Source: an uncultured Clostridia bacterium
Lineage (GTDB): Bacteria; Bacillota; Clostridia; UBA1381
Assembly (NCBI GenBank): GCA_947623955.1
Contig: CANQIP010000002.1
Coordinates: forward strand, 62,001 to 126,000
Direction of reading: 5' to 3'
Length of the DNA: 64,000 nucleotides
The notes under the pieces: model-generated
Databases searched by the model: none
Told to the model about the DNA's origin: nothing
Seen by the model: only the letters and a program-made list of their open reading frames with translations
Position numbers and translations under genes: made by a program
Shown: positions 1-11,090 of the stretch, one piece after another
How the letters are laid out: each line of letters begins with the position of its first letter
Numbering within the stretch: the first letter of the stretch is position 1

Positions 1-827
1 GGCATAACGCCGCCGGCAGCTACCTTGATAGGAATGTTCGTGCTCTGTCCGCCGTACATCTTACGTCCGACAACGCGCTTTGCGTACTGAACGGGTATTC
101 TGCGCTCCGCGTCCGAGAAGAATACAACGAACGCTATCGCGGCTATCGCTACGACGATTATCGCCGCAACCGTTATAACGCCGCTTGTCGAAATGCCGCC
201 GCCTATATTCTGGATATATACGCTGTAAGCAGCCGACGGAATTCTCGAAACGATACCGGCGAAGATGATAAGCGATACGCCGTTGCCGAGACCCTTTTCC
301 GTTATAAGCTCGCCGAGCCAGATGATAAACGCCGTACCTGCCGTGAATGTGAGCACTATCGTGAAGAACGTGAGCACACCCGCGTTCTGGATAACGGTCG
401 TGCCGCTGTTTACGCCCATGTTCCAGAGCGTCACATACAGTCCCGCGCCCTGCACAAACGCGAGCGCGATACCGAGGTATCTCGTGATTTTGTTTATCTT
501 CTTTCTGCCCTCTACGCCTTCCTTTGCGAGACGTTCGAGCGACGGTATCGCCACCGTCAAAAGCTGAACGATAATCGACGCGTTAATGTACGGTGACACA
601 CCCATTGCCATAACGGTCGCGTTCGAGAACGCGCCGCCCGTGAATATATCGAACAGGCTGAACAGGTCTGTGCCGCCCGCGCCGAGAAAGCTCTGCATTG
701 CCTGCGGTTCAAGAAACGGCACGGGGATATGCGCGCCAAATCTGAATACGACAAGCATCATAAGTGTGAATAAAATTCTGCGTCTTAAGTCAGGGATTTT
801 CCATGCGTTTCTGAGTGTCTGTAACAC
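1..827 (-). CDS. secY: Preprotein translocase subunit SecY (partial, 3' end outside window)
   Basis: Reverse strand from GTG at 827 reads MLQTLRNAWKIPDLRRRILFTLMMLVVFRFGAHIPVPF..., a SecY N-terminus; follows rplO in spc operon order. Confidence 0.93.
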   Translation of the reverse strand, partial: MLQTLRNAWKIPDLRRRILFTLMMLVVFRFGAHIPVPFLEPQAMQSFLGAGGTDLFSLFDIFTGGAFSNATVMAMGVSPYINASIIVQLLTVAIPSLERLAKEGVEGRKKINKITRYLGIALAFVQGAGLYVTLWNMGVNSGTTVIQNAGVLTFFTIVLTFTAGTAFIIWLGELITEKGLGNGVSLIIFAGIVSRIPSAAYSVYIQNIGGGISTSGVITVAAIIVVAIAAIAFVVFFSDAERRIPVQYAKRVVGRKMYGGQSTNIPIKVAAGGVM

Positions 828-828
828 T

Positions 829-1269
829 TTACATCACCTCTGCCTTTCCGCCCGCCTTTTCTATTTTTTCCTTCGCGGACGCGCTCATCTTTGCCACCTT
901 AACGGTAAGTTTCTTTGTGAGCTCGCCTCTGCCGAGGATTTTAACGCCGTCGAGGGTCTTGCTGATGATACCGTTCTCTTTGAGTACCTCAGCAGTTACC
1001 TCCGTACCGTCGTCGAGCTTGTTAAGCTCCTCGACGTTTACGGCTACATACTGCTTAGCAAATATATTCTTAAAGCCGCGCTTCGGAAGTCGTCTGTAAA
1101 GGGGCATCTGTCCGCCTTCAAAGCCCGGTCTTACACCGCCGCCGCTGCGGGCGTTCTGACCCTTGTGACCCTTACCCGAAGTCTTGCCTGTGCCGCTGCC
1201 GATACCTCTGCCCACTCTCTTGGGAGCGAACTTTGAGCCCTCGGCGGGCTTGAGTTCGTTTAAGTTCAT
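829..1269 (-). CDS. rplO: 50S ribosomal protein L15
   Basis: [44 protein letters not shown]; spc operon position. Confidence 0.97.
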   Translation of the reverse strand: MNLNELKPAEGSKFAPKRVGRGIGSGTGKTSGKGHKGQNARSGGGVRPGFEGGQMPLYRRLPKRGFKNIFAKQYVAVNVEELNKLDDGTEVTAEVLKENGIISKTLDGVKILGRGELTKKLTVKVAKMSASAKEKIEKAGGKAEVM

Positions 1270-1289
1270 TATTGCCGCACCTCCTTGTA

Positions 1290-1469
1290 TTAAACTTCTT
1301 CAACTGTTACAAGGTGCGAAACCTTGTTTACCATACCTCTTATCTGAGGTGTGTCGTTATGTTCAACAACACTTCTTATCTTCTTAAGTCCGAGAGCCTC
1401 AACCGTCGCGATTTGATCCTTTTTTCTGCCGATTGTGCTTCTGACTAAAGTAATCTTAAGCTTAGCCAT
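1290..1469 (-). CDS. rpmD: 50S ribosomal protein L30
   Basis: Read manually (below ORF track cutoff): [59 protein letters not shown], 59 aa, between rpsE and rplO. Confidence 0.95.
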   Translation of the reverse strand: MAKLKITLVRSTIGRKKDQIATVEALGLKKIRSVVEHNDTPQIRGMVNKVSHLVTVEEV

Positions 1470-1483
1470 TATGCGCGCCCTCC

Positions 1484-1987
1484 TTAACCTCTGATTTCTT
1501 CGGGGTTCTTGCCGCGAAGTCTCGCGACCTCGTTAAGCTCTTTAAGCTCCGCAAGTCCCTGAACCGTAGCGCTGACTACGTTTCTCTTGTTGTTCGAGCG
1601 TAAGCTCTTTGCGCGGATGTCCTTAATTCCCGCAAGCTCCAGTACGGCACGCGCCGCGCCGCCCGCGATAACTCCGGTACCCTGTGAGGCAGGCTTTAAG
1701 AGAACCTTGCCCGCGCCGTGTATACCTATAACCTCGTGAGGTATCGTCGTACCTACAAGAGGAACAGTTATCATATTCTTCTTGGCGCTGTCGATACCCT
1801 TTCTTATAGCGTCGGGGATTTCGGCAGCCTTGCCCTGTCCGTAGCCTACGTGACCGTTTCTGTCGCCGACAACGACAAGCGCGGTAAATCTCATAGTACG
1901 TCCGCCCTTAACGGTCTTGGCAACACGGTTCAAAGCCACAACATTTTCTTCAAGCTCTACAGCTTCCGTATCAAATATTTCAGCCAC
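1484..1987 (-). CDS. rpsE: 30S ribosomal protein S5
   Basis: Sequence and synteny. Confidence 0.97.
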   Translation of the reverse strand: MAEIFDTEAVELEENVVALNRVAKTVKGGRTMRFTALVVVGDRNGHVGYGQGKAAEIPDAIRKGIDSAKKNMITVPLVGTTIPHEVIGIHGAGKVLLKPASQGTGVIAGGAARAVLELAGIKDIRAKSLRSNNKRNVVSATVQGLAELKELNEVARLRGKNPEEIRG

Positions 1988-2004
1988 TTAAATAGTCCTC
2001 CTTC

Positions 2005-2364
2005 TTAGAATTCCAAGCCGCCCTCTCTTGCGCCTTCCGCAAGAGCAGCAACTCTGCCGTGATATACATATCCGCCTCTGTCGAATACTACAGCCTTTAT
2101 ACCCGCCGCGAGCGCCTTTTCGGCAACCTTCTTGCCTACTTCCTTCGCGCCGTCCGCGTTGCCGCCGTATCCGTTAAAATCCTTGTCCATGCTTGACGCA
2201 GCCACGAGCGTTACGCCCTTTGTATCGTCAATCACCTGCGCGTATATGTGCTTAGCACTTCTGAATACGTTAAGACGAGGTCTTTCCGCCGTTCCGGAGA
2301 TGTTCTTTCTAACTCTCTGATGACGACGTACTCTTGCCGCTTTCTTATCTACCATTTTAATCAT
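2005..2364 (-). CDS. rplR: 50S ribosomal protein L18 (start may be 2355)
   Basis: [33 protein letters not shown]. Confidence 0.96.
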   Translation of the reverse strand: MIKMVDKKAARVRRHQRVRKNISGTAERPRLNVFRSAKHIYAQVIDDTKGVTLVAASSMDKDFNGYGGNADGAKEVGKKVAEKALAAGIKAVVFDRGGYVYHGRVAALAEGAREGGLEF

Positions 2365-2385
2365 TTAAGAACACACTCCTTTCAA

Positions 2386-2934
2386 TTATTTCTTCTTGGC
2401 GCCGGTCTTGCCTTCCTTGCGTCTGATATGCTCGTTCAGGTACTTGATACCCTTGCCCTTGTACGGCTCGGGCTGTCTGAACTCGCGTATCTTCGCGGCG
2501 GTCGCGCCGACGTCCTCTTTGTTCGCGCCCTTAACTATAATTCTGTTGGGGGCGGGAACCTCTATCGTTATTCCCTCTTTTGCCTCGTAAATTACGGGGT
2601 GCGAGTAGCCGAGGCTCAAATTGAGCGCTTTGCCCTGCATAGCGGCTCTGTAACCTACGCCGTTGATTTCGAGCTCCTTAGTCCAGCCCTCGGTTACGCC
2701 TACGACCATGTTGTTTATGAGCGTTCTCGTAAGTCCGTGCAAAGCCTTGTGTGCCTTGTCCTCCGACGGACGCTCGACGGTTATTACGCCGCCTTCGTTT
2801 TTAACGATCATGTCGGGGTGGAGCGTTCTCGTGAGAGTGCCGTTCTTACCCTTAACCGTTATCTCGTTGTTCTCACCGATCTTTACCTCAACTCCGGCAG
2901 GAACGGTGATAGGCAGTCTACCTATTCTTGACAT
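2386..2934 (-). CDS. rplF: 50S ribosomal protein L6
   Basis: [17 protein letters not shown]... Confidence 0.97.
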   Translation of the reverse strand: MSRIGRLPITVPAGVEVKIGENNEITVKGKNGTLTRTLHPDMIVKNEGGVITVERPSEDKAHKALHGLTRTLINNMVVGVTEGWTKELEINGVGYRAAMQGKALNLSLGYSHPVIYEAKEGITIEVPAPNRIIVKGANKEDVGATAAKIREFRQPEPYKGKGIKYLNEHIRRKEGKTGAKKK

Positions 2935-3013
2935 TAAATTGTCCTCCTAACTTAAATTTTCTTAACTCAGTAAGTTTTCAGTTACTTTGATTTCTTTGCG
3001 GATTTTACCTGCG

Positions 3014-3137
3014 AAAATCATTTCTTTGCGATGGATTTTTTCGCCGTTCAAGGCAGAACGGCGACGGCAGTACTCTTGTACGGCGAGCCGTCTCTAACGC
3101 AGAACGACGGAAAAAGACGCGCAAAGACAATGATTTT
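3014..3137. repeat. Palindromic element A (MITE/REP-like) between rpsH and rplF
   Basis: Ends AAAATCATTTCTTTGCG (3014-3030) and CGCAAAGACAATGATTTT (3120-3137) are inverted repeats; internal CGCCGTTC-AAGGCA-GAACGGCG hairpin; core GGCAGTAC-TCTT-GTACGGC. Confidence 0.75.
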
Positions 3138-3536
3138 CTACCATACAAAGGCGAGAACCTCTCCGCCAATATTCTGCTTTCTCGCTTCCTTGTCTGTCAT
3201 AATGCCCTTCGATGTGGAGATTATCGCGATACCGAGACCCTTCAATACTCTCGGGAGCTCCGCGGCGCCGGCGTAAATTCTCAGACCCGGCTTTGAAACT
3301 CTCTTTATACCGCTTATAACCTTTTCCTTGTTGGGGCTGTACTTCAATGTAATTCTGATAACGCCCTGCTTGCCGTCCTCAATTACCTGAAAATCCTTTA
3401 TATAACCCTCGTCGAGAAGTATCTGCGTTATCGCCTTCTTCATGTTGGAAGCGGGTACGTCAACGCTTTCGTGTCTTGACGAGTTTGCATTTCTGATTCT
3501 TGTAAGCAAATCTGCAATGGGATCAGTAATCTGCAT
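3138..3536 (-). CDS. rpsH: 30S ribosomal protein S8
   Basis: [34 protein letters not shown]. Confidence 0.97.
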   Translation of the reverse strand: MQITDPIADLLTRIRNANSSRHESVDVPASNMKKAITQILLDEGYIKDFQVIEDGKQGVIRITLKYSPNKEKVISGIKRVSKPGLRIYAGAAELPRVLKGLGIAIISTSKGIMTDKEARKQNIGGEVLAFVW

Positions 3537-3597
3537 TATATTTACCTCCTTAAACTTTACAGCTTTCCGCGCAAGCGGAGTTCTGTAATACTTATCT

Positions 3598-3783
3598 TTA
3601 CCAGCTTGCCTTTCTTACGCCGGGAATTTGACCCTTGTACGCAAGCTCTCTGAAGCAGATACGGCATATGCCGAATTTACGAAGGTAAGCGTGCGGACGG
3701 CCGCAAATCTTACATCTCGTATAAGCCTGTGTCGAATACTTCGGCTTTTTCTGCTGCTTTAAAATCATAGCTTTTCTTGCCAT
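3598..3783 (-). CDS. rpsN: 30S ribosomal protein S14 type Z (zinc-binding)
   Basis: 61 aa, CKICGRPH...CRICFRELA. Confidence 0.97.
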   Translation of the reverse strand: MARKAMILKQQKKPKYSTQAYTRCKICGRPHAYLRKFGICRICFRELAYKGQIPGVRKASW

Positions 3784-3802
3784 TGTCTTTCCTCCCCTTT
3801 AA

Positions 3803-4342
3803 TTATGAACGGAACGGAGCGCCGAGAAGTGTAAGAAGTTCTCTCGCTTCCTCATCCGTCTTTGCGGTTGTAACAATGTTTATATCCATACCTCTGATCT
3901 TGTCGATCTTATCGTAGTCGATCTCGGGGAATATAAGCTGTTCCTTAACGCCCACGCTGTAATTGCCTCTGCCGTCGAAACCGTTGGGGTTAATACCTCT
4001 GAAGTCACGAACTCTGGGGAGAGCGACATTGAAAAATCTGTCGATGAACTCGTACATCTTATCGGATCTCAGCGTTACCTTGACGCCGATGTTCATGCCC
4101 TCTCTCAGTTTGAAGTTTGCGACCGACTTCTTTGCCTTTGTAACTATCGGCTTTTGACCCGTGATTGCCGCGAGGTCGTTCGTTGCCGCCTCGATAGCCT
4201 TGGGGTTGTCCTTTGCCTCACCCATACCGATATTTATTACAATCTTGTTGAGCTTGGGTATCTGCATTACGCTTTTGTAACCAAACTTCTCCATAAGAGC
4301 CGGAGCAACTTCCTTAGTGTATTTATCCTGCATTCTACTCAT
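3803..4342 (-). CDS. rplE: 50S ribosomal protein L5
   Basis: Sequence and synteny. Confidence 0.97.
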   Translation of the reverse strand: MSRMQDKYTKEVAPALMEKFGYKSVMQIPKLNKIVINIGMGEAKDNPKAIEAATNDLAAITGQKPIVTKAKKSVANFKLREGMNIGVKVTLRSDKMYEFIDRFFNVALPRVRDFRGINPNGFDGRGNYSVGVKEQLIFPEIDYDKIDKIRGMDINIVTTAKTDEEARELLTLLGAPFRS

Positions 4343-4369
4343 AATTAGAATTTTCCTCCTCTCTTATAA

Positions 4370-4693
4370 TCAGTCGTTGAACTCCGCGTCGCACTTCTTG
4401 CAATATCTGACCTTACCGCCGTCAGCAAGAATTCTAACGCCTGTTCTCGCAGCCTTGCCGCACTTGGGACATACTCTCATGACGTTTGATGCGTCAATGG
4501 GCATTTCCTTGTGGATAATACCGCTTTCCTGACCCTGAACTCTCGCCTTCTGGTGTCTCTTCGCTACCGCGATACCTTCGACGATTACCTTGTTCTTCGC
4601 GGGAATAGCCTCGATTATCTTACCCTCGCGTCCCTTATCTTTACCGGCGATAACCTGTACAATATCGCCTCTTTTTACGTGCATCTTCTTCAT
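4370..4693 (-). CDS. rplX: 50S ribosomal protein L24
   Basis: MHVKRGDIVQVIAGKDKGREGKI. Confidence 0.97.
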   Translation of the reverse strand: MKKMHVKRGDIVQVIAGKDKGREGKIIEAIPAKNKVIVEGIAVAKRHQKARVQGQESGIIHKEMPIDASNVMRVCPKCGKAARTGVRILADGGKVRYCKKCDAEFND

Positions 4694-4716
4694 AGTATCA
4701 ATTATCCTCCTTACAA

Positions 4717-5085
4717 TTAAAGAACTTCCGGAGCCAATGATAATATCTTCATGTACTCTTTGTCTCTTAACTCTCTTGCAACGGGGCCGAAGATACGTGT
4801 ACCTCTCGGGTTTTTGTCGTCTCTTACGATAACTGCCGCGTTCTCGTCAAAACGAATGTACGAGCCGTCCGGTCTCTTCGAGGCGTTTACGCTCCTTACG
4901 ACAACCGCCTTTACGACGTCGCCCTTCTTTACAACGCCGCCCGGAGTAGCCTTCTTGACCGAGCAGATTATCTCGTCGCCGACAGCGGCATATCTCTTTC
5001 TGCTGCCGCCCATAACTCTGATACACATAACTTCCTTGGCGCCTGTGTTGTCAGCCACCTTCAAAAGTGTTTGTTGTTGAATCAT
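4717..5085 (-). CDS. rplN: 50S ribosomal protein L14
   Basis: [28 protein letters not shown]. Confidence 0.97.
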   Translation of the reverse strand: MIQQQTLLKVADNTGAKEVMCIRVMGGSRKRYAAVGDEIICSVKKATPGGVVKKGDVVKAVVVRSVNASKRPDGSYIRFDENAAVIVRDDKNPRGTRIFGPVARELRDKEYMKILSLAPEVL

Positions 5086-5131
5086 GTTTTTACCTCCTCT
5101 ATCGCTGTCCGATAGTATAACAGTTGAAAAA

Positions 5132-5425
5132 TTACTTTACCTTTTCAACAATTTCGACCAATCTCCATCTCTTATCCTTCGATAAAGGTCTTGTCTCCAT
5201 TACCTTTACCTTGTCGCCGATGGAGCATGTATTATCCTCGTCATGCGCCTTAAGCTTGTAGGTGCTCTTTACGACCTTGCCATAAAGCGGATGCTTTTTA
5301 TTCTCTTCGATAGCAACAACGATTGTCTTATCCATTTTGTTGCTTACAACCTTACCGATTTTAACCTTACGGCTGTTTCTTTCTTCCACAGATAAGTGCC
5401 TCCTTCCGCACAAATTCAATATCAA
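5132..5425 (-). CDS. rpsQ: 30S ribosomal protein S17 (true start probably internal)
   Basis: [34 protein letters not shown]. Confidence 0.95.
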   Translation of the reverse strand: MILNLCGRRHLSVEERNSRKVKIGKVVSNKMDKTIVVAIEENKKHPLYGKVVKSTYKLKAHDEDNTCSIGDKVKVMETRPLSKDKRWRLVEIVEKVK

Positions 5426-5443
5426 ATGTTCTATCTGCTCTTA

Positions 5444-5647
5444 TTACAGCTCGATACCCTGTAATTCTCTTTCATGAATGATGGTCAAAATACGAGCGAT
5501 AGTTTTCTTTACCTCGCCTATCCTCTTCGGATTGTCGAGCTGGTTGATAGCGTGCTGAAATCTCAGATTGAAAAGTTCCTGCTTGCTGTCGGCAAGCTTT
5601 TCTTCGAGTTCAGCCGTTGATAAATCTCTAAGCTCATTTACTTTCAT
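5444..5647 (-). CDS. rpmC: 50S ribosomal protein L29
   Basis: [31 protein letters not shown]. Confidence 0.96.
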   Translation of the reverse strand: MKVNELRDLSTAELEEKLADSKQELFNLRFQHAINQLDNPKRIGEVKKTIARILTIIHERELQGIEL

Positions 5648-5649
5648 TC

Positions 5650-6072
5650 TTATTCACCATCCTCCGCCTGTTTCGTCACAAACTTACACTTGATAGGAAG
5701 CTTGTGCATAGCGAGACGCATAGCCTCTCTTGCAACTTCCTCGCTGACGCCTGCCATCTCGAACAGAACTCTGCCGGGCTTTACAACGGCTACCCAGTAC
5801 TCGGGCGAGCCCTTACCTGAACCCATTCGTGTCTCGGCAGGTTTTCTCGTTACGGGCTTGTCGGGGAATATCTTTATCCATACCTGACCGCCTCTGCGAG
5901 TGTATCTCGTCATAGCGATACGCGCCGCCTCTATCTGTCTTGAAGTGATCCATGCCGGCTCTAACGCCTGAAGTCCATACTGTCCGTATGTTACCACGTT
6001 GCCGCGTGTTGCCTTACCCTTCATTCTGCCGCGCATAACTCTTCTGTACTTTACTCTTTTAGGCAATAACAT
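5650..6072 (-). CDS. rplP: 50S ribosomal protein L16
   Basis: [25 protein letters not shown]. Confidence 0.97.
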   Translation of the reverse strand: MLLPKRVKYRRVMRGRMKGKATRGNVVTYGQYGLQALEPAWITSRQIEAARIAMTRYTRRGGQVWIKIFPDKPVTRKPAETRMGSGKGSPEYWVAVVKPGRVLFEMAGVSEEVAREAMRLAMHKLPIKCKFVTKQAEDGE

Positions 6073-6827
6073 TATGCTCTGCCTCCCTTCGGTCTTCTGT
6101 CGCCGCGATCCTCACGGTTTCCGCGTCTGCGGTCGCCGCGTCTCGAATTTTCGGCAGCCTTTGCCTGTGCCTCGGCTTCCTTTCTTCTGCCGTCAGCAAC
6201 ATTGAGGATCTCACCCTTGTATATCCATACCTTTACGCCGAGGATACCGTATGTGGTGTGCGCCTCCGCAAAGCCGTAGTCTATATCGGCTCTCAATGTC
6301 TGCAGGGGGATCGTACCCTCGTGATACTGCTCCGTTCTCGCGATTTCCGCGCCGCCGACACGTCCGGCAACAGCCGTCTTGATACCTTTAACGCCGAGTC
6401 TCATGGCTCTGCCCATAACCTGTTTCATGGCGCGTCTGAACGAGATACGTCTTTCGAGCTGCGCCGCGATGTTCTCCGCAACGAGCTGCGCGTTCGTATC
6501 GGGGGTCTTAACCTCCATGATGTTTACGTTTACCGTTTTCTTTACAAATTTCTCGATCTGTGCCTTAAGCTTGTCGATCTCCGCGCCGCCGCGTCCGATG
6601 ATGATACCCGGCTTTGCCGCGTGAATGGTGATGAATACTCTGTTCTGCTTTCTCTCTATACCTATCTTCGCGACGCCCGCGTCATAGCAAGCCTTCTTGA
6701 CATACTTTCTTATTTTATAGTCCTCAACCAACTGGTCGCCGAACTCCTTCTTGCCGGCAATCCATTTGGAATCCCAGTCCTTAATGACTCCGACTCTCAA
6801 GCCGTGGGGATTTACCTTCTGTCCCAT
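6072..6827 (-). CDS. rpsC: 30S ribosomal protein S3
   Basis: [24 protein letters not shown]. Confidence 0.97.
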   Translation of the reverse strand: MGQKVNPHGLRVGVIKDWDSKWIAGKKEFGDQLVEDYKIRKYVKKACYDAGVAKIGIERKQNRVFITIHAAKPGIIIGRGGAEIDKLKAQIEKFVKKTVNVNIMEVKTPDTNAQLVAENIAAQLERRISFRRAMKQVMGRAMRLGVKGIKTAVAGRVGGAEIARTEQYHEGTIPLQTLRADIDYGFAEAHTTYGILGVKVWIYKGEILNVADGRRKEAEAQAKAAENSRRGDRRRGNREDRGDRRPKGGRA

Positions 6828-6846
6828 GAATGAACCTCCTTCTCGA

Positions 6847-7185
6847 TTAGTTTTCCTGTTCCTTCAATACTAAGGTGATATGGCTGGTTCTCTTTAAAAT
6901 CTTAAACGCTCTGCCCCGTGCGTGGGGCTGTATTCTCTTTAAAGTAGGACCCTGCGTCGCGAAACACTCGGCGACGTACAGCTTGTCTTTATCCATATCA
7001 TGATTGTTCTCAGCGTTAGCCTCAGCCGACGCAAGAAGTTTCAGTAAAAGCTCGCTTGCAGCCTTCGGGGTGTTGTGTAAAATACCCTTGGCAACGGGAA
7101 CGGGCTTGTTTCTTATCAGATCAAGCACTATCTTCACCTTTCTCGGTGAAATACGAGCATATCTTAAGATTGCGCGTGCTTCCAT
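6847..7185 (-). CDS. rplV: 50S ribosomal protein L22
   Basis: [27 protein letters not shown]. Confidence 0.97.
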   Translation of the reverse strand: MEARAILRYARISPRKVKIVLDLIRNKPVPVAKGILHNTPKAASELLLKLLASAEANAENNHDMDKDKLYVAECFATQGPTLKRIQPHARGRAFKILKRTSHITLVLKEQEN

Positions 7186-7272
7186 GTGTGGATTCCTCCT
7201 TTTTGCAATAATTGTAACGGGAATAATTCCCTGTGTTTCTAATTAAATTTACGTCTCATATCAATCGACGGT

Positions 7273-7380
7273 AAATAATTTCGATTTTGAGGTCAGGTCG
7301 TTTATTTTTGCGAGTGGTGCCGTACTCAGGTACTGCCCCGAGCAAAAAGAGACGAGATGAACCAAAAGCGGAATTATTTT
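7273..7380. repeat. Palindromic element B (MITE/REP-like) between rpsS and rplV
   Basis: Ends AAATAATTTCG (7273-7283) / CGGAATTATTTT (7369-7380) inverted; arms share TTTTG, TCGT, TTTTTGC blocks; core GCCGTAC-TCAG-GTACTGCC matches element A core. Confidence 0.72.
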
Positions 7381-7646
7381 GAGGTTTTAGCTCCCGCGTG
7401 ACCTTTGTAAGTCCTTGTCGGAGCAAACTCGCCGAGTCTGTGACCTACCATATCCTCGCTGATATATACGGGGACGTGCTTTCTGCCGTCATGCACCGCG
7501 ATTGTGTGACCAACCATTTCAGGGAAAATTGTGGAAGCTCTCGACCATGTTTTAACGACCTTCTTTTCGTTTGCCGCGTTCATAGCCTCAATTCTGCTCA
7601 TAAGACGCTCTTCAACGAAGGGGCCCTTTTTAAGTGATCTGCCCAT
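7374..7646 (-). CDS. rpsS: 30S ribosomal protein S19
   Basis: [20 protein letters not shown]. Confidence 0.97.
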   Translation of the reverse strand: MGRSLKKGPFVEERLMSRIEAMNAANEKKVVKTWSRASTIFPEMVGHTIAVHDGRKHVPVYISEDMVGHRLGEFAPTRTYKGHAGAKTSK

Positions 7647-7680
7647 TAAATCTTCCTCCTTTCAAATTCTTTCTTATTTA

Positions 7681-8511
7681 TTACTTACCGTCGCGTGAGC
7701 GAACGATGAACTTATCGGTTCTGGAATTCTTTCTCGTCTTAAGACCGAGTGCCGGCTTACCCCACGGGGTAACAGGCGACGGACGTCCGATAGGCGACTT
7801 ACCTTCACCACCGCCGTGCGGGTGGTCGTTCGGGTTCATGACAACGCCTCGAACGGTCGGTCTCCAGCCCATGTGACGCTTTCTGCCCGCCTTACCGATG
7901 GACATATTGCTGTGTTCCTGGTTTCCTATAATACCGATTGTGGCTTTGCAGTCAAGTCTTACCATTCTAACCTCGCCCGAAGGGAGCTTAACCTGCGCGT
8001 ACTTGCCTTCCTTAGCCATAAGCTGCGCGCTTACGCCCGCGCTTCTTACGAGCTGCGCGCCCTTGCCCGGGTAAAGCTCAACGTTGTGGATGAGCGTACC
8101 AACGGGAATATCCTTTAAGAACAGCGCGTTGCCCGGCTTAATATCCGCGCCCTCGCCCGATACTACGACGCTGCCGTCCGTAAGACCTATCGGAGCGATG
8201 ATGTACGCCTTTTCGCCGTCCTCATACTGAATGAGAGCGATGTTCGCGCTTCTGTTCGGATCATACTCGACGCCGATTACGGTAGCGGGTATTCCGTCCT
8301 TATTTCTCTTGAAGTCTATAATTCTGTACTTTCTTCTGTTGCCGCCGCCTCTGTGACGAACGGTAATTCTGCCGTAAGAGTTTCTGCCGGCGTGCTTATC
8401 CTTCTTTGCGAGGAGCGAACGCTCGGGAGACTTCTTCGTGACCTCGGCAAAATCCGAAACGGTCATATATCTTCTGGCAGGTGAAGTCGGCTTATACTTT
8501 TTAAGTGCCAT
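7681..8511 (-). CDS. rplB: 50S ribosomal protein L2
   Basis: [21 protein letters not shown]...[15 protein letters not shown]. Confidence 0.97.
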   Translation of the reverse strand: MALKKYKPTSPARRYMTVSDFAEVTKKSPERSLLAKKDKHAGRNSYGRITVRHRGGGNRRKYRIIDFKRNKDGIPATVIGVEYDPNRSANIALIQYEDGEKAYIIAPIGLTDGSVVVSGEGADIKPGNALFLKDIPVGTLIHNVELYPGKGAQLVRSAGVSAQLMAKEGKYAQVKLPSGEVRMVRLDCKATIGIIGNQEHSNMSIGKAGRKRHMGWRPTVRGVVMNPNDHPHGGGEGKSPIGRPSPVTPWGKPALGLKTRKNSRTDKFIVRSRDGK

Positions 8512-8540
8512 TTTTTACCTCTCCTTATCCGTTTATCATG

Positions 8541-8846
8541 TTAAATCTCAAAAAACTCGATTTCCTTACTGTCGTCCGTAAGCGTTACGATTGCCTTTTT
8601 CCACGAGGCGCGTCTGCCCTCGTAGCGTCCCATTCTCTTAATCTTACCGAGAACGTTCATGGTGTTTACCTTCGCAACCTTTACTCCGGGGAATACTTCC
8701 TCGACAGCCTTTTTGATTTCAACCTTGTTTACCGTCTTGGGAACACGGAAGGTGTACTTCTTTATCTCGTTACCCTCTTTATCATAGTGCTTATCCATGC
8801 TGCGCTCCGAGATAACGGGCTTTTGAAGAATATCGTATGCGTTCAT
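8541..8846 (-). CDS. rplW: 50S ribosomal protein L23
   Basis: Sequence and synteny. Confidence 0.96.
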   Translation of the reverse strand: MNAYDILQKPVISERSMDKHYDKEGNEIKKYTFRVPKTVNKVEIKKAVEEVFPGVKVAKVNTMNVLGKIKRMGRYEGRRASWKKAIVTLTDDSKEIEFFEI

Positions 8847-9469
8847 TATGCAAGCACCTCCTCAATCTTCGCAACAGCGTCCTTCGAGATGATGAACGCG
8901 TCGTGATTTAAAACGTCATAGGTGTTGAGTGTTTCAACGTGTGTCGGCGTAACGCCTTTGATGTTTCTTGCCGACTTGTAGATTACGGGGTCTGACGCCG
9001 CCGTAACGATGAGCGCCTTTGTGTCTATCTCAAGACCCTTTAAAAGATTTGCGATCTTCGCGGTCTTGATTTCGTCAAGCGTCATATCCTCGATTACGTA
9101 TACCTTGTAATCGGCGTACTTCGCCGAAAGAGCGCTCTTTAAGGCTATTCTCTTTACCTTCTTGTTAAGGCTGTAGCGGTAACTTCTCGGCTTGGGGCCC
9201 AGAGCAACGCCGCCGCCCGTCCACTGGGGAGCGCGTATACTTCCCTGTCTTGCGCGGCCCGTACCCTTCTGTCTCCAGGGCTTTCTGCCGCCGCCGCGTA
9301 CTTCCGTGCGCGTCTTGGTACTCTGCGTACCCTGTCTTTGGTTTGCAAGGTAGTTTACAACTACGTCATGCAGCACCGATTCATTCACTTCGGCAGCAAA
9401 GACAGCGTCCGATGCCTCAAACGAGCCTGTCTTTTTGCCTTCCATGTTATATAAAGCCAGTGTAGCCAT
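8846..9469 (-). CDS. rplD: 50S ribosomal protein L4
   Basis: [25 protein letters not shown]. Confidence 0.97.
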   Translation of the reverse strand: MATLALYNMEGKKTGSFEASDAVFAAEVNESVLHDVVVNYLANQRQGTQSTKTRTEVRGGGRKPWRQKGTGRARQGSIRAPQWTGGGVALGPKPRSYRYSLNKKVKRIALKSALSAKYADYKVYVIEDMTLDEIKTAKIANLLKGLEIDTKALIVTAASDPVIYKSARNIKGVTPTHVETLNTYDVLNHDAFIISKDAVAKIEEVLA

Positions 9470-9499
9470 TATGCTTTTCCTCCTTCCAAATATCCTTGA

Positions 9500-10126
9500 T
9501 TATGCCTTTACGCTGTTTCTGACGGTAACAAGTCCGCCCTTTGCGCCGGGGATCGCTCCCTTTACCAATATGAGGTTCTCGTCAGCGTCGATTTTAACAA
9601 CCTCAAGGTTTTGGATCGTAACCTTTTCCGAACCCATATGACCCGGCAGTACCTTACCCTTGAACACGCGTCCGGGGTTAGAGCACATACCCATTGAACC
9701 GGAAACTCTCTTACTCTTTGAACCGTGAGTCATAGGGCCTCTGTGCAGTCCGTGTTTCATCGGGCCGGCAAAGCCTTTACCCTTTGAAATACCGCTTACG
9801 TCAACCTTGTCTCCGGCTGCGAATATATCCGCCTTTATCTCGTCGCCCACATTAAGCTCCGAAATGTCCTCGAGTCTGAACTCGCGCAGATACTTTTTGT
9901 TTGCAGTGTCCGCCTTCTTGAAATGGCCGAGCAGCGGCTTGTTAAGATGCTTTTCCTTAACGTCGCCGAAACCGACCTGAACGGCGTCGTATCCGTCCGA
10001 CTCGACTGTCTTCTTCTGGACAACCGTGCACGGGCCCGCAAGTATTACGGTTACGGGGATAACTATGCCGCCCTCGCCAAAAATCTGCGTCATGCCGATT
10101 TTTGTGCCTAAAATTGCTTTCTTCAT
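9500..10126 (-). CDS. rplC: 50S ribosomal protein L3
   Basis: [16 protein letters not shown]. Confidence 0.97.
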   Translation of the reverse strand: MKKAILGTKIGMTQIFGEGGIVIPVTVILAGPCTVVQKKTVESDGYDAVQVGFGDVKEKHLNKPLLGHFKKADTANKKYLREFRLEDISELNVGDEIKADIFAAGDKVDVSGISKGKGFAGPMKHGLHRGPMTHGSKSKRVSGSMGMCSNPGRVFKGKVLPGHMGSEKVTIQNLEVVKIDADENLILVKGAIPGAKGGLVTVRNSVKA

Positions 10127-10238
10127 GTTTTTTCCTCCTTATCAGTTATTGGTTCGCACAAAAGCCGGTACGAACTTGACCCGCATCATAGCCCTTTGGG
10201 CTACTGCGATATAGGTTTTTGCTTACCCTAAGCGGTTA

Positions 10239-10553
10239 TTACTTCTGAATTACGTCGATGTCAACGCCGGCGGGTAAATCTATTTTGATAAGCGATTCCA
10301 TGGTCTTAGCGCCCGGAACTACTATATCAATCAGTCTTTTGTGAGTTCTTCTTTCGAACTGCTCACGGGAATCCTTGTACATATGAACTGCTCTCAGGAT
10401 TGTGATAACTTCCTTGTCCGTAGGCAGAGGAATGGGGCCCGATACCTTCGCGCCCGTTCTCTTCGCGATTTCAACGATTTTCTCCGCGCTCTGGTCGAGA
10501 ACTACGTGGTCATAAGCCTTAAGCTTAATTCTGATTTTCTGGTTTGCTGCCAT
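10239..10553 (-). CDS. rpsJ: 30S ribosomal protein S10
   Basis: [29 protein letters not shown]. Confidence 0.97.
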   Translation of the reverse strand: MAANQKIRIKLKAYDHVVLDQSAEKIVEIAKRTGAKVSGPIPLPTDKEVITILRAVHMYKDSREQFERRTHKRLIDIVVPGAKTMESLIKIDLPAGVDIDVIQK

Positions 10554-10974
10554 TGCTTTTACCTCCTATAATTTTTTGTGTTGTACTGCACGACAGCCCG
10601 AGAACACCGATGTTCTCTTACGAAAATTGCACACACTGCCGGGTGTTTCGCGCCACCCCTTAAATAAAACCCGAAACGCGCCTTATTTTGCGCGTGCGGC
10701 TGTGAGACGCCGCTTTTCGGGCATAGCTCGTCAATTTTCACACACTGCTGCTCTCACGGCGCGCAAAGGCAACTCGCGCAAACGCGCATCGCGTGCCGCG
10801 GAACAAATGTGATTTACTTAACTGCCGCCCGGTTTCATGAATCGGACTCGCTCCGCGGAAAAACCGGCTCCGTCAAGCCTTTTTCAAAGGCTCTTCAGCC
10901 GCAACCTCCCGTTTCATCGCGTATCAGTCCATTGCGTAAATCCGGCTTTTTAAGATTCACGCAAAAGTCACAAC
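10554..10974 (-). promoter_or_regulatory. Long structured 5' leader of the S10 operon
   Basis: ~420 nt between predicted promoter and rpsJ; hairpin GAGAACA-CCGA-TGTTCTC (10600-10617); duplicated AAATTGCACACACTGC (10624-10639) / AATTTTCACACACTGC (10733-10748). Confidence 0.6.
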
Positions 10975-10980
10975 ATACCA

Positions 10981-11009
10981 ATTATACATGAATACGTCAA
11001 TGTTTGCAA
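10981..11009 (-). promoter_or_regulatory. Predicted sigma-A promoter of the S10-spc operon
   Basis: Minus strand TTGCAA (11009-11004), 17 bp spacer, TATAAT (10986-10981). Confidence 0.7.
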
Positions 11010-11090
11010 GCATTTTTTGTGTTTTTGGCAATAAAATTTTTTACAAAATTACAGAAATTTAAACATGAATTTTGTGCAATTTTACATGTG

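Noticed and set aside
586-1236. Long + strand ORFs opposite the r-protein genes (and similar antisense ORFs opposite malQ, comEC, clpE, GLUG and cstA genes)
   Set aside because: They lie wholly antisense to confidently identified genes, have low-complexity R/A/V-rich composition and no recognisable domain; typical GC-rich antisense artefacts.
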